This document shows, in pieces, positions 1-9,332 of a DNA stretch of 64,000 bases; the stretch's first letter is position 1, and every line of letters starts with the position of its first letter. Location: positions 8,629 to 72,628 of the forward strand of contig DJXD01000073.1 of NCBI GenBank assembly GCA_002449585.1, in the 5' to 3' direction. The notes under the pieces were generated by a model. That model was not told the DNA's origin and ran no database searches. It saw only the letters and a list, made by a program, of their open reading frames with translations. The DNA is from Ruminococcus sp. UBA7013. GTDB taxonomy: Bacteria; Bacillota; Clostridia; Oscillospirales; Ruminococcaceae. The translations under genes and the position numbers were made by a program.

Positions 1-738
1 GCAAAACCGCAGTTTTTTCTGGATTATATTGCTGTTGGGAAAAATTATCCTGAAAAAATTGCACAGATTGTTTCTGGTGTAGCGGATGGCTGTGTACAGG
101 CAGGCTGTGCACTGGTCGGCGGCGAAACGGCAGAAATGCCCGGCTTCTATCCTGTAGATGAGTATGATCTAGCTGGTTTCTCTGTCGGTGTGGTTGATAA
201 GAAAAAGATTGTTGATACTTCCTCACAGAAAGCCGGAGATGTGCTGATTGCATTAAGATCTTCCGGTGTGCATTCAAACGGCTTTTCGCTGGTCAGAAAA
301 GTATTTGATGTAAATAAAAATAATCTGGCAATTCAGTTTGATGAACTTGGCGCAACATTGGGCGAAACACTTTTGACACCTACCAAGATCTATGTCAAGC
401 CGGTTCTGAAACTCATGGAAAATATAACTGTCAAATCTGTATCGCATATTACAGGCGGCGGCTTCTATGAAAATATTCCCAGATCTCTGCCCGAAGGCAT
501 TTCTGCACATATTAATAAAAAAGATGTCCAGATTCTGCCCATTTTTGAATTAATCGCAAGAACAGGCCATATCCCGGAAAGAGATATGTTTAATACGTTC
601 AATATGGGTGTTGGCATGATTCTTTCTGTTGCTCAGGAAGATGCTGACAAGACTGTTGAAATCCTGAAATCTGCCGGAGAAGATGCTTATCTTTTAGGCG
701 AATTAGTAGAATCTGATGAAGGCGTGATTTTGGAATAA
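1..738 (+). CDS. purM: Phosphoribosylformylglycinamidine cyclo-ligase (AIR synthetase), 5' end outside window
   Basis: The reading frame is open from the first base, so the N-terminus lies upstream of the window. The visible 245 residues carry the PurM signature GGETAEMPG, the [13 protein letters not shown] segment and the late [13 protein letters not shown] segment, all diagnostic for the AIR synthetase fold. The enzyme closes the imidazole ring (FGAM + ATP to AIR) in the cytoplasmic de novo purine pathway. It is followed after 24 bp by a small membrane-protein gene and then purN, which fits a purine operon. An ATG at 136 is internal and is not the start, because the conserved motif lies in front of it. 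Confidence 0.96.
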   Translation, partial: AKPQFFLDYIAVGKNYPEKIAQIVSGVADGCVQAGCALVGGETAEMPGFYPVDEYDLAGFSVGVVDKKKIVDTSSQKAGDVLIALRSSGVHSNGFSLVRKVFDVNKNNLAIQFDELGATLGETLLTPTKIYVKPVLKLMENITVKSVSHITGGGFYENIPRSLPEGISAHINKKDVQILPIFELIARTGHIPERDMFNTFNMGVGMILSVAQEDADKTVEILKSAGEDAYLLGELVESDEGVILE

Positions 739-762
739 TTGCTATATAAGGAATGATCCGGA

Positions 763-1275
763 ATGAAAAACTTTCCTCTCCGATTTTTGCCGGATATTGT
801 GATTGGGATTGTGACATGCATAATAAGTATGATTTTATATATCAAAGGGTATCTTCTATTAGCATTTTTGCCTTCTGTTGGTATACAAATGCTTTGGTGT
901 GTGATACAGTGCTGTTATTATCATAATCTGACAAAATCCGGAATTGCTGTGAATGCTGTTCTGATAGATTATCATTATAAGCGAAATAAGCAAAAAAAAA
1001 GAGGACTAATTTCTGTAACAGATTCTAGTTATACCACATATGCGCCCGTGATGCGCTATGAAACAGAACAGGGTGAAATTACATCTCGGTATTGTTCTCA
1101 TCTCATGAAAAGGTCTTATGAGATCGGAAAATCTTATCTGATTTACTATGCTCCATCAAGGCCGGAACTGTTTTGGTTTCCAGACAGAAAATATGATCTC
1201 ACAGAACCCTATTTGACATGGATTTTAGGCCTGCTTACTTTTCTGATATGCGGCTTTTTGGATTCTGGAAAATAA
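763..1275 (+). CDS. DUF3592-like membrane protein inside the purine operon
   Basis: 170 aa. Two hydrophobic segments lie near the N-terminus (about residues 9-30 and 32-50) and one at the C-terminus (about 150-166). Between them sits a soluble domain with the pattern YAPVMRYE, SRYCS, a G-K pair and YYAPSRPELFWF, which resembles the DUF3592 family. The function of that family is unknown. The start ATG is preceded by AAGGA at about 10 bp. The gene sits between purM and purN and is probably cotranscribed with them; I see no residue suggesting an enzyme. Family assignment is from the pattern only. Confidence 0.75.
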   Translation: MKNFPLRFLPDIVIGIVTCIISMILYIKGYLLLAFLPSVGIQMLWCVIQCCYYHNLTKSGIAVNAVLIDYHYKRNKQKKRGLISVTDSSYTTYAPVMRYETEQGEITSRYCSHLMKRSYEIGKSYLIYYAPSRPELFWFPDRKYDLTEPYLTWILGLLTFLICGFLDSGK

Positions 1276-1287
1276 GGAGAAATTTTG

Positions 1288-1926
1288 ATGAAAAATATCA
1301 TTGTCTTAGTCTCTGGCGGAGGGACAAATTTACAAGCCTTAATTGATGCTCAGGAACGAGAAGAAATCAAAAACGGAAAAATCACCTGTGTGATCTCTTC
1401 CAATCCAAAGGCCTATGCACTCAAAAGAGCTGAAATTCACGGCATTCCGTCAAAAATTCTGAACAGAAAAGAATATCAGAATAATCAGGATTATACAAAA
1501 GCATTATTAAAATTATTAGAATCTGAAAAAGCAGATCTGATTGTATTAGCCGGATTTATGATTATTCTTGATCAAGCTCTGATTCAAGTTTATGAAAATA
1601 AGATTATCAATGTGCATCCATCTTTGATTCCGTCTTTCTGCGGTGATGGATTCTATGGCCTGCATGTACATGAAAAAGCACTTGAAAAGGGTGTCAAGCT
1701 TACAGGCGCAACGGTGCATTTTGTGAATGAAATCTGCGACGGTGGTGCGATCATTTTGCAAAAAGCAGTTGCTGTTGAAAACGATGATACGCCTGAAATT
1801 TTACAGAAACGTGTCATGGAACAAGCAGAATGGAAGATTCTTCCCAAAGCTGTCAGCCTGTTCTGTGAGGATCGGTTAACTGTAATCGGCAATCATGCCT
1901 ATATTGATTATCAGAAAGGAAACTGA
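1288..1926 (+). CDS. purN: Phosphoribosylglycinamide formyltransferase 1 (GART)
   Basis: 212 aa, a normal PurN length. The N-terminal VLVSGGGTNLQALIDA is the phosphoribosyl-binding loop. NVHPSLIPSF holds the Asn and His used for formyl transfer from 10-formyltetrahydrofolate, and TGATVHFVNEICDGG holds the catalytic Asp loop. It converts GAR to FGAR. I chose ATG 1288 rather than TTG 1285 because AAGGAG at 1273-1278 is then 9 bp away. The next gene starts 3 bp after the stop, so translation is probably coupled. Confidence 0.95.
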   Translation: MKNIIVLVSGGGTNLQALIDAQEREEIKNGKITCVISSNPKAYALKRAEIHGIPSKILNRKEYQNNQDYTKALLKLLESEKADLIVLAGFMIILDQALIQVYENKIINVHPSLIPSFCGDGFYGLHVHEKALEKGVKLTGATVHFVNEICDGGAIILQKAVAVENDDTPEILQKRVMEQAEWKILPKAVSLFCEDRLTVIGNHAYIDYQKGN

Positions 1927-1929
1927 TTT

Positions 1930-2649
1930 ATGAAAACGCTGAATATTTATGAAGAATTAGCAAATAATTCTTATCCAGGCCGTGGCATTATCATTGGAAA
2001 ATCTGCTGACGGGAAAAATGCTGTCACTGCTTATTTTATCATGGGCAGAAGTGTAAACTCCAGAAACAGAGTATTCACCCCTACAGAAGACGGCATTAAA
2101 ACAGAAGCCGCTGACCCGTCAAAGCTTTCTGATCCGCATTTGATTATTTATGCGCCCGTGCGTGTCCTTGGTAATAAAACAATTGTTACAAATGGTGATC
2201 AGACAGATACCATCTATGAACTGATGGACAAACAGCAGACTTTTGAGCAGTCTCTCCGTACCCGTGAATATGAAGATGATGCGCCGAATTATACTCCCAG
2301 AATTTCCGGTATCATGCATATTGGTGAGGGAAAATATAATTATGCCATGTCAATTATCAAATCTGCTGACGGCAATCCGGATAGCATTGAAAGATTTACT
2401 TATTCTTATAATAATCCGCTGGATGGCATCGGACATTTTATTCATACTTACATGAGTGACGGCAATCCGCTGCCGAGCTTTGAAGGCGAACCCAAGAAAA
2501 TTGAAATCAATGATGATCTGGATAATTTCGCTAAAAAGCTCTGGAATGCTTTGAATGAAGATAACAAAGTTTCTCTGTTCGTTCGCTATATTAATATTCA
2601 AACAGGCGAAGCAGAAACGAAAATTATTAATAAATATACAAAATCTTGA
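1930..2649 (+). CDS. purO: IMP cyclohydrolase, archaeal PurO type
   Basis: 239 aa. The N-terminal YPGRGIIIGKS and YFIMGRSVNSRNRVF segments match the PurO-like IMP cyclohydrolase family (NTN-hydrolase fold), first described in archaea and present in many Clostridia. It closes FAICAR to IMP, the last step of the pathway. It stands directly before a one-domain AICAR transformylase, so the two genes together replace the usual bifunctional PurH. It starts 3 bp after purN. The call rests on the N-terminal motifs and the context. Confidence 0.88.
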   Translation: MKTLNIYEELANNSYPGRGIIIGKSADGKNAVTAYFIMGRSVNSRNRVFTPTEDGIKTEAADPSKLSDPHLIIYAPVRVLGNKTIVTNGDQTDTIYELMDKQQTFEQSLRTREYEDDAPNYTPRISGIMHIGEGKYNYAMSIIKSADGNPDSIERFTYSYNNPLDGIGHFIHTYMSDGNPLPSFEGEPKKIEINDDLDNFAKKLWNALNEDNKVSLFVRYINIQTGEAETKIINKYTKS

Positions 2650-2664
2650 TCAGGAGGAATTTTC

Positions 2665-3846
2665 ATGTCCAATGAAATGCTTTTAAAATATGGTTGTAAT
2701 CCAAATCAGAAGCCCTCAAAAGTTTTTATGGAAGATGGTTCTGATCTGCCGATTACAGTATTAAACGGCAAGCCGGGTTATATTAATCTGCTGGATGCGC
2801 TCAATGGCTGGCAGTTAGTTTCTGAACTCAAAAAGGCAACCGGTGTATGTGCAGCAACATCATTTAAGCATGTATCTCCGGCAGGTGCAGCCATCGGCAG
2901 ACCGCTGAGCGATACACTCAAAAAAATTTACTGGGTGGATGATCTCGGAGAATTAACACCCTTAGCCAGTGCCTATGCCCGTGCAAGGGGAGCTGATAGA
3001 ATGTCTTCTTATGGCGATTTTATCGCATTGTCTGATAAAGTAGATGTCTGCACTGCTAAGATGATTCAGCGTGAAGTTTCTGACGGCATCATTGCTCCAG
3101 CCTATGAAGAAGAAGCTCTTGAAATTCTGAAATCCAAAAGAAAAGGAAGCTATTGCATTCTTCAAATAGATGAGAATTATAAACCCAATCCGATCGAACA
3201 TAAACAGGTTTTTGGCGTGACGTTCGAACAGGGCAGAAATGAACTTGAAATCAATAAAGAATTGCTTTCTAATATTGTCACAGAAAATAAAAATATTCCT
3301 GCTGACAAGCTGGATGATCTCATGATCTCCCTGATTGCACTGAAATATACACAGTCTAATTCTGTATGCTATGTAAAAGATGGTCAGGCGATCGGAATCG
3401 GAGCAGGACAGCAGTCAAGAATTCATTGCACCAGACTGGCCGGACAAAAAGCAGATAACTGGTGGCTTCGTCAGTCTCCACAGGTGCTGGGTCTCCAGTT
3501 TGTGGATCATATCCGCCGTGCTGATCGTGATAATGCGATTGATGTTTATATTGGCGATGAATATGAAGATGTTCTCAGGGAAGGCGAATGGCAGAGAATT
3601 TTTAAAATCAAGCCGGAAGTTTTCACAGCAGAAGCAAAAAAAGCATGGCTTGCTAAAAATACAGATGTCTGCCTTGGATCAGATGCCTTTTTCCCATTCG
3701 GTGATAATATCGAACGGGCACACAAGAGCGGCGTTGCCTATATTGCAGAGCCGGGCGGATCTATTCGTGATGATAATGTAATTGAAGTATGTAATCAATA
3801 TCATATTGCAATGGCATTTACAGGAATTCGCCTGTTCCATCATTGA
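2665..3846 (+). CDS. purH: AICAR transformylase, stand-alone (PurH C-terminal domain only)
   Basis: 393 aa, without the N-terminal MGS-like cyclohydrolase domain of bifunctional PurH. It begins with LLKYGCNPNQKPS and contains TSFKHVSPAGAAIG (active-site Lys-His), NSVCYVKDGQAIGIGAGQQS and the late SDAFFPFGDNIERA and AEPGGSIRDD motifs, all typical of the formyltransferase half. It transfers a formyl group from 10-formyl-THF to AICAR. AGGAGG stands before the ATG. The companion cyclohydrolase is the gene immediately upstream. Confidence 0.94.
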   Translation: MSNEMLLKYGCNPNQKPSKVFMEDGSDLPITVLNGKPGYINLLDALNGWQLVSELKKATGVCAATSFKHVSPAGAAIGRPLSDTLKKIYWVDDLGELTPLASAYARARGADRMSSYGDFIALSDKVDVCTAKMIQREVSDGIIAPAYEEEALEILKSKRKGSYCILQIDENYKPNPIEHKQVFGVTFEQGRNELEINKELLSNIVTENKNIPADKLDDLMISLIALKYTQSNSVCYVKDGQAIGIGAGQQSRIHCTRLAGQKADNWWLRQSPQVLGLQFVDHIRRADRDNAIDVYIGDEYEDVLREGEWQRIFKIKPEVFTAEAKKAWLAKNTDVCLGSDAFFPFGDNIERAHKSGVAYIAEPGGSIRDDNVIEVCNQYHIAMAFTGIRLFHH

Positions 3847-3849
3847 TGC

Positions 3850-4452
3850 ATGATGAATGATATTTCTGTTTTGATGGCCGCAGTAGATTTGATTCCGGTG
3901 ATATTATTTTTCATGGGATGCATTTCACTGATGAAAGCCTTTTATCCGCAAATGAAAGTTGCACAATACAGTGCATTTTCTGCCGGGAGTATTATGGTAT
4001 TTCTGGCCGGGATGATGAAAGTAATCTGGAAATTTTTATATGCGTTTGGAATTGGTGATTATGCTCTTCTTTCAGATGCTTTCTTTCCCATACATTCAAC
4101 TGGTTTCCTACTGCTTGCGATCAGCACGGCAGCTTTTTCCGGAAAAAAAGAAGAGCTTCATAGCTTGGCTGTTCCGGCAATTACGACAAAACTGCCGTTT
4201 ATCATTCTGACATTTTGGGGAACAACAGGATTTTATGCAAGTATGTGCAGAATTTGTTTCAAACATAAGCAAAAAATCACTGCTCTGTTTTTTATTGGCG
4301 CATATGTGCTGGATATGGTTCAGGTATTTCTTGCATCAAAATTTGATAATTCGGCCAGTATGAACTGGATTGCAGAAATTATTAATACATTTGCGCAGAT
4401 ATGCTTATGCATCGGAGCAAAACGACTATATCAGGAATATCAGAATATTTAA
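3850..4452 (+). CDS. Hypothetical multi-pass membrane protein between purH and purD
   Basis: 200 aa with about six hydrophobic helices (roughly residues 9-27, 42-62, 85-105, 110-130, 140-160, 168-188) separated by short polar loops. No catalytic or transport motif is recognisable. It starts 3 bp after purH and ends 16 bp before purD, so it is surely in the purine transcript. It is about the same size as the membrane protein after purD (5759-6379), but I see no convincing residue identity between them. Function unknown. Confidence 0.75.
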   Translation: MMNDISVLMAAVDLIPVILFFMGCISLMKAFYPQMKVAQYSAFSAGSIMVFLAGMMKVIWKFLYAFGIGDYALLSDAFFPIHSTGFLLLAISTAAFSGKKEELHSLAVPAITTKLPFIILTFWGTTGFYASMCRICFKHKQKITALFFIGAYVLDMVQVFLASKFDNSASMNWIAEIINTFAQICLCIGAKRLYQEYQNI

Positions 4453-4468
4453 TATAAGAGGTTTTTTT

Positions 4469-5752
4469 ATGAAAATTTTAGTTGTCGGCGGCGGCGGCCG
4501 TGAACATGCCATTATTATGAAGCTTGCCGAAAGTGATAAGCATCCGGAATTGTTCTGTGCTCCCGGAAATGGCGGAATTTCAAGATATGCCAAATGCTTT
4601 GATGTGAAAGCAACAGATATTTCCGGCATGGTCAGCCTTGCAAAAGAATTAAATCCGGATTGGGTATTCGTTGCGCCGGATGATCCTCTTGTGATGGGCA
4701 TGGTGGATGAAATGCAGAAAGCCGGATTCAAAACATTCGGAGCAAAGGCAAATGCTGCTATTATCGAGGGAAGCAAGATTTTTTCTAAAAATCTGATGAA
4801 AAAATATCAGATTCCTACGGGAGATTATGAAGTATTTACAGATAGTGCATCTGCAATTGCTTATATCAAAGAAAAAAATACCTATCCGACTGTGATCAAG
4901 GCAGATGGGCTGGCACTTGGAAAAGGTGTGATTCTGGCGCAGAATGAAGAAGAGGCTGTTGAAGCAGTTAGATCTATGATTGATGATAAAAAATTTGGGG
5001 AAAGCAGTGCCAGAATTGTAATTGAAGAGTTTCTCACAGGCCCTGAAGTTTCTGTATTATCTTTCACAGATGGGAAAACAGTTATACCTATGATTTCCTC
5101 TATGGATCATAAAAGGGCATTGGATCAGGATCAGGGACTGAATACCGGAGGTATGGGAACGATTGCGCCGAATCCGTATTATACAGAAGAAATTGCCGCA
5201 GAATGCATGGAAAAGATTTTCAAGCCCACGATCAAGGCCATGCAGGAAGAAGGAAGAGCTTTTACAGGCTGTCTATATTTCGGGCTTATGCTCACACCAG
5301 ACGGCGCAAAAGTGATTGAATATAATTGCCGCTTTGGTGATCCGGAAACACAAGTAGTCCTGCCGCTGTTGGATACAGATTTGATTGACATCATGCAGGC
5401 AATTTATGACGGAACACTTGACAAGCTTCCGATTCAATGGAAATCTGAAAGCGCAGCATGTGTAATTATGGCAAGCGGCGGCTATCCTGTAAAATACGAA
5501 AGCGGAAAAATCATTTCTGGTTTGGATCAAAATGGACAGTTAAAAGATGTTTTTGTCTATCATGCAGGAACAAAATCAGAAAATGAGCAGTTCCTGACCG
5601 CCGGAGGAAGAGTACTCGGTGTGACTGCAACAGCAGATACACTGCAACATGCACTTGCTCAGGCTTATGCTGGTGTGGAAAAAATCAGTTTTGAAAAAGC
5701 ACATTATCGTCATGATATTGGTACACGAGCATTACAGGCAAAACAGGAGTGA
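4469..5752 (+). CDS. purD: Phosphoribosylamine-glycine ligase (GAR synthetase)
   Basis: 427 aa. It starts with the PurD hallmark KILVVGGGGREHAI, followed by ATP-grasp elements (VIKADGLALGKGVI, LNTGGMGTIAPNP, EYNCRFGDPETQ). It joins phosphoribosylamine and glycine using ATP. The frame is open 33 codons further upstream, but that stretch overlaps the preceding gene in another frame and has no family match. ATG 4469 follows TAAGAGG and begins exactly at the conserved N-terminus. Confidence 0.97.
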   Translation: MKILVVGGGGREHAIIMKLAESDKHPELFCAPGNGGISRYAKCFDVKATDISGMVSLAKELNPDWVFVAPDDPLVMGMVDEMQKAGFKTFGAKANAAIIEGSKIFSKNLMKKYQIPTGDYEVFTDSASAIAYIKEKNTYPTVIKADGLALGKGVILAQNEEEAVEAVRSMIDDKKFGESSARIVIEEFLTGPEVSVLSFTDGKTVIPMISSMDHKRALDQDQGLNTGGMGTIAPNPYYTEEIAAECMEKIFKPTIKAMQEEGRAFTGCLYFGLMLTPDGAKVIEYNCRFGDPETQVVLPLLDTDLIDIMQAIYDGTLDKLPIQWKSESAACVIMASGGYPVKYESGKIISGLDQNGQLKDVFVYHAGTKSENEQFLTAGGRVLGVTATADTLQHALAQAYAGVEKISFEKAHYRHDIGTRALQAKQE

Positions 5753-5758
5753 TTTGTT

Positions 5759-6379
5759 ATGCATCCAAATCTGAAACGCTGTTTTATTTTCGGCCAATAT
5801 GCTAATATTTTATTTCTGCTCTTTGCAGTTTTGGCTGTGATTTATTATTTGCTGATCCAGCGTATGAATTATACATGTGTTCCACTGGAAGCGGCAGCCT
5901 ATACTGTAGAAACGGCCGGCTTTGCCTTCATGCTATTTTCACTGATTAATTTTCATAAAATCGTTCGTGCCAGGTATGTCATGAAAGCGGCTATGCTGAT
6001 TTATTTAATTACAGAAATTGTGATTATGATTCTGGATTTCAATGCGGATCAGTTACCATTTTATCATTCTGCTTCGGCATGGCTGAATATTGCACACTCT
6101 ATCTTTTCTGCTGTTATCTGTTTTACTTATCTGGCATTAGAACCAAAAAACACTTCATTGGAAATTGCTATCGTGATCACAGAAGTAATTATATTATCTG
6201 GCATGTTCGGCGTAATATTTGGAATGCATGTTTATATAACGCTATTTGCAAATTCAATTGCTTATGTTGTATTTTTTTCAATCATGAGATTTCTGCTTTC
6301 ACAAGAGCGGATTATGATTGACTGTCACGGCGACAGAGCGAAAGAATATAAATATAAAAGCTCATTCTTTGATGAATAA
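5759..6379 (+). CDS. Hypothetical multi-pass membrane protein after purD
   Basis: 206 aa with five to six hydrophobic helices (roughly residues 15-35, 45-65, 78-95, 108-125, 135-160, 165-180) and a polar C-terminal tail of about 25 residues rich in Lys, Tyr and Asp. There is no recognisable family motif. It begins 6 bp after purD and is the last gene of the purine cluster. It may act with the similar-sized membrane protein before purD, but this is only suggested by position. Function unknown. Confidence 0.72.
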   Translation: MHPNLKRCFIFGQYANILFLLFAVLAVIYYLLIQRMNYTCVPLEAAAYTVETAGFAFMLFSLINFHKIVRARYVMKAAMLIYLITEIVIMILDFNADQLPFYHSASAWLNIAHSIFSAVICFTYLALEPKNTSLEIAIVITEVIILSGMFGVIFGMHVYITLFANSIAYVVFFSIMRFLLSQERIMIDCHGDRAKEYKYKSSFFDE

Positions 6380-6385
6380 GCATTC

Positions 6386-6409
6386 GCCCCAATGCATCCG
6401 CAAAGGGGC
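6386..6409 (+). terminator. Possible weak terminator or leader hairpin before uvrC
   Basis: GCCCC at 6386-6390 pairs with GGGGC at 6405-6409 around a 14-nt loop and is followed by AAATTTT. The five GC pairs are strong but the T-run is short, so it could end the purine transcript or be a leader structure of uvrC. Confidence 0.35.
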
Positions 6410-6431
6410 AAATTTTAACAGGGGGATTTTC

Positions 6432-8237
6432 ATGAATGACAGACTTCCGTATCTCAGAAATAAAACAGCAAAGCTGACCACTTCGCCTGGTGTATATCTC
6501 ATGAAAGAGAAAACAGGGAAGATTATTTATATTGGCAAGGCTAAGAATCTTCATAAACGTGTGAGCAGTTATTTTCGAGTCAATGCGGAACATCTGCCCA
6601 AAGTTGAAAAAATGATAGCGCATGTATGGGATTATGATTTTATTGTAACAGATTCAGAATATGAAGCATTGATTTTGGAATGCAGTTTGATTAAACAGCA
6701 TCAGCCGCATTATAATATTTTATTAAAAGATGACAAAGGCTATTCTTATATTCATCTTTCAGAAGAAGATTATCCAAGAATCACCGTTGCAAAGCATAAG
6801 ACAGAAACCGGGGAATATTTGGGAGTATATACAAGCGGATTTGTAGCGAAATCAGCCGTTGAAGAAGTCAATGCTGTGTTCGGGCTTCCGACATGTCATA
6901 AAAAATTTCCGCAGTGTTTTGGAAAAACAAGGCCTTGCTTGAATTATTATATTAAAAGATGTATGGGACTGTGTCAGGGGAATATCTCACAGGAAGAATA
7001 TCAGGAGCGTATCATGCAGGCTGTGGCCTATCTGAAAAATGGAAGTCAGGCCTCACTGGAAAGAATGTATTCTGAGATGGAACAGGCCGCTGAGCATCTG
7101 GAATTTGAAAAGGCCGCTGTACTCCGTGACAGAATCAAGGCAATTGAAAAGGCATCTGCATCACAGAAAATTCTGGATAATCAATTCCGGAATACAGATA
7201 TTATTGCTTTGATTGAGAATCAGCAGACTGTATTTATTTCTGTCTTGATTTATCGAGAGGGACGGCTTCAGGACAAACAGCATTTTTCATTTGCAGATCC
7301 TGCGGAGGATGCTGTTCTGGATGCTTTTGTATTGCAGTTTTATCAGGAAAATCAGAATTTCCCTGAAATGATTCTTTTAGAACAGGAATTATCTGAAATA
7401 ACAGTTCAGCGTCTGGCAGAATTGGCCGGAAAACAGGTGAAAATCATCATGCCGAAACGAGGAAATGGCTTGAAACTGGTTCATCTGGCAAAGCAAAATG
7501 CGGCTGAATATCTGGCATTGCAGGAGAATCGCACCGGAAAGGAAATGCTGGCAGTGGAAGCATTAGGAAAACTGCTCGGCATGGCGAAAACGCCGAATTA
7601 TATTGAATCTTATGATATTTCTAATCTGGCATCAGAAACAATGGTTGCCGGAATGGTTGTTTTTGAGAATGGAAGACCCCTCAAAAAAGCATATCGGCGT
7701 TTTAGCATCAAAGAAAATAATATGCAGAATGATTATGCTTGTATGCAGGAAGTCATTAGGCGGCGGCTGTCGCATCTGCATGAAGAAGACAGCGCATTTT
7801 CCAGAATGCCCGATTTGATTCTTCTCGATGGCGGAAAAGGACATGTTAATGCTGTTGCGCCGATTGTTCAGGAACTTGCACCAGAAATTGCTTTATTCGG
7901 CATGGTGAAAGATTCTAAACATCGTACACGAGCCATTGCTACAGGTGACAGAGAAATACAAGTATCCGGCGAAGCCTTTCATCTGATTACAAGAATTCAA
8001 GATGAAGTGCATCACTATGCGATTTCTTACCTGCATCAGAAGCATAAAAAGCAGACATTGATTTCAGATCTGACACAGGTGCAGGGAATAGGGGAAAAAA
8101 CCGCTCAGAAATTGATGCTCTATTTCAAAACCCGTGATGCACTCTGGAAAGCAGATTCTGCTGAATTGCAAAAAGCTGGAATTCCCCAGAAAACAGCCGA
8201 AAATTTATATATCTATCTGCATGGAAAGCAAGAATGA
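6432..8237 (+). CDS. uvrC: Excinuclease ABC subunit C
   Basis: 601 aa, the usual UvrC length. The N-terminal GIY-YIG domain is visible (SPGVYLMK, IIYIGKAKNL), then the Cys region with CFGKTRPCLNYYIKRCMGLCQG, a UVR motif around residues 205-240, the RNase H-like endonuclease half (ESYDISNLAS, DLILLDGGKGHV) and a C-terminal helix-hairpin-helix (VQGIGEKTAQKL). It makes both incisions in nucleotide excision repair. The frame is open 38 codons upstream, but ATG 6432 is preceded by AGGGGGA and matches the family start. Confidence 0.96.
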   Translation: MNDRLPYLRNKTAKLTTSPGVYLMKEKTGKIIYIGKAKNLHKRVSSYFRVNAEHLPKVEKMIAHVWDYDFIVTDSEYEALILECSLIKQHQPHYNILLKDDKGYSYIHLSEEDYPRITVAKHKTETGEYLGVYTSGFVAKSAVEEVNAVFGLPTCHKKFPQCFGKTRPCLNYYIKRCMGLCQGNISQEEYQERIMQAVAYLKNGSQASLERMYSEMEQAAEHLEFEKAAVLRDRIKAIEKASASQKILDNQFRNTDIIALIENQQTVFISVLIYREGRLQDKQHFSFADPAEDAVLDAFVLQFYQENQNFPEMILLEQELSEITVQRLAELAGKQVKIIMPKRGNGLKLVHLAKQNAAEYLALQENRTGKEMLAVEALGKLLGMAKTPNYIESYDISNLASETMVAGMVVFENGRPLKKAYRRFSIKENNMQNDYACMQEVIRRRLSHLHEEDSAFSRMPDLILLDGGKGHVNAVAPIVQELAPEIALFGMVKDSKHRTRAIATGDREIQVSGEAFHLITRIQDEVHHYAISYLHQKHKKQTLISDLTQVQGIGEKTAQKLMLYFKTRDALWKADSAELQKAGIPQKTAENLYIYLHGKQE

Positions 8238-8273
8238 TATAAATTATATAAATCATCAAAAAGGAGTATCTTT

Positions 8274-8810
8274 ATGAGAGTGATTGCAGGATCAGCCAAA
8301 GGCACACGTCTGAATACATTGGAGGGGCTGGATGTCCGCCCCACAACAGACAGAGTCAAAGAAGGCTTGTTTTCATCTATTCAATTTCAGATTCCTCATG
8401 CACATGTGTTAGATCTGTTTGCCGGAAGCGGTCAGCTTGGCATTGAAGCACTTAGCCGGGGAGCGGCACATGCAGTTTTTGTAGATCAGTCATTGAAATC
8501 ATTACAGATTGTACAGCAAAATTTAGAAAAAACCAGATTTCTTGAAAAATCAGAACTGTTTCAGCAATCAGCAGAACAATATCTTGCCGAATGTCATCAG
8601 CAATTTGATTTGATTTTTCTCGATCCGCCTTACAGAAAGCAAATTCTTGAGAAAATTCTTCCTGCATTGTCTCCTCTGCTCCGGCCTGACGGGAAAATCA
8701 TTGCAGAACATGAAATTAATTGCTCTCTTCCAGAAGAAATTTCTGATTTGATATTGCAAAAGAATTACTTTTATGGTAAAATAATAGTATCAGTATTTAT
8801 GAAAAAATAA
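8274..8810 (+). CDS. rsmD: 16S rRNA (guanine966-N2)-methyltransferase
   Basis: 178 aa. The N-terminal MRVIAGSAKGTRL and VRPTTDRVKEGLFS are RsmD signatures. DLFAGSGQLGIEALSRGA is the SAM-binding motif I and FLDPPY is the catalytic motif IV of N2-guanine methyltransferases. It methylates G966 of 16S rRNA during small-subunit assembly. AAAGGAG precedes the ATG. The neighbour coaD follows after 21 bp, a very common bacterial pair. Confidence 0.95.
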   Translation: MRVIAGSAKGTRLNTLEGLDVRPTTDRVKEGLFSSIQFQIPHAHVLDLFAGSGQLGIEALSRGAAHAVFVDQSLKSLQIVQQNLEKTRFLEKSELFQQSAEQYLAECHQQFDLIFLDPPYRKQILEKILPALSPLLRPDGKIIAEHEINCSLPEEISDLILQKNYFYGKIIVSVFMKK

Positions 8811-8831
8811 ACATCTCAGGAGATGAAAAAC

Positions 8832-9332
8832 ATGAGAAAAATTGCAGTTTGTCCCGGCAGTTTTGACCCTGTTACCCTTGGACATCTGGATATTATTACA
8901 AGAGCATCTACATTATTTGATAAAGTTATTGTATTGATCTCTACCAATGCCGCTAAAAATAAACCGGCTTTTACTACTACAGAACGCATGATGATGATCG
9001 CCGACGCAACAGAACATTTGGATAATGTTGTGATTGATATTCTAGATGGTCTGCTTGTTGATTATGTCAAGCGAGTACAGGCAGCGGCTATTGTAAAAGG
9101 TCTCCGGGCGGTCAGTGATTTTGAATATGAGTTTCAGATGGCTTTGACAAATAAAGTACTTTATGACGGTGCAGAAACGGTTTTCCTGACAACCAGTCAG
9201 GAAAATATGTATCTTAGTTCCAGTGTCGTCAAGCAGATTGCTTATTTTGGCGGAGATATTAGCCCTTTTGTGCCGGCATGTATTCAGGAAGCCATTCAGA
9301 AACGATTAAGTCAGGAAGGAGCATTAAAATGA
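8832..9332 (+). CDS. coaD: Phosphopantetheine adenylyltransferase
   Basis: 166 aa. VCPGSFDPVTLGHLDI carries the T/HxGH nucleotidyltransferase motif, VKGLRAVSDFEYE and YLSSSVVKQIA are further CoaD signatures. It makes dephospho-CoA from 4'-phosphopantetheine and ATP. The ATG at 8823 abuts its purine-rich Shine-Dalgarno without a spacer. ATG 8832 has AGGAG at a normal distance and fits the family N-terminus, so I chose it. The stop overlaps the start of the next gene (ATGA). Confidence 0.95.
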   Translation: MRKIAVCPGSFDPVTLGHLDIITRASTLFDKVIVLISTNAAKNKPAFTTTERMMMIADATEHLDNVVIDILDGLLVDYVKRVQAAAIVKGLRAVSDFEYEFQMALTNKVLYDGAETVFLTTSQENMYLSSSVVKQIAYFGGDISPFVPACIQEAIQKRLSQEGALK

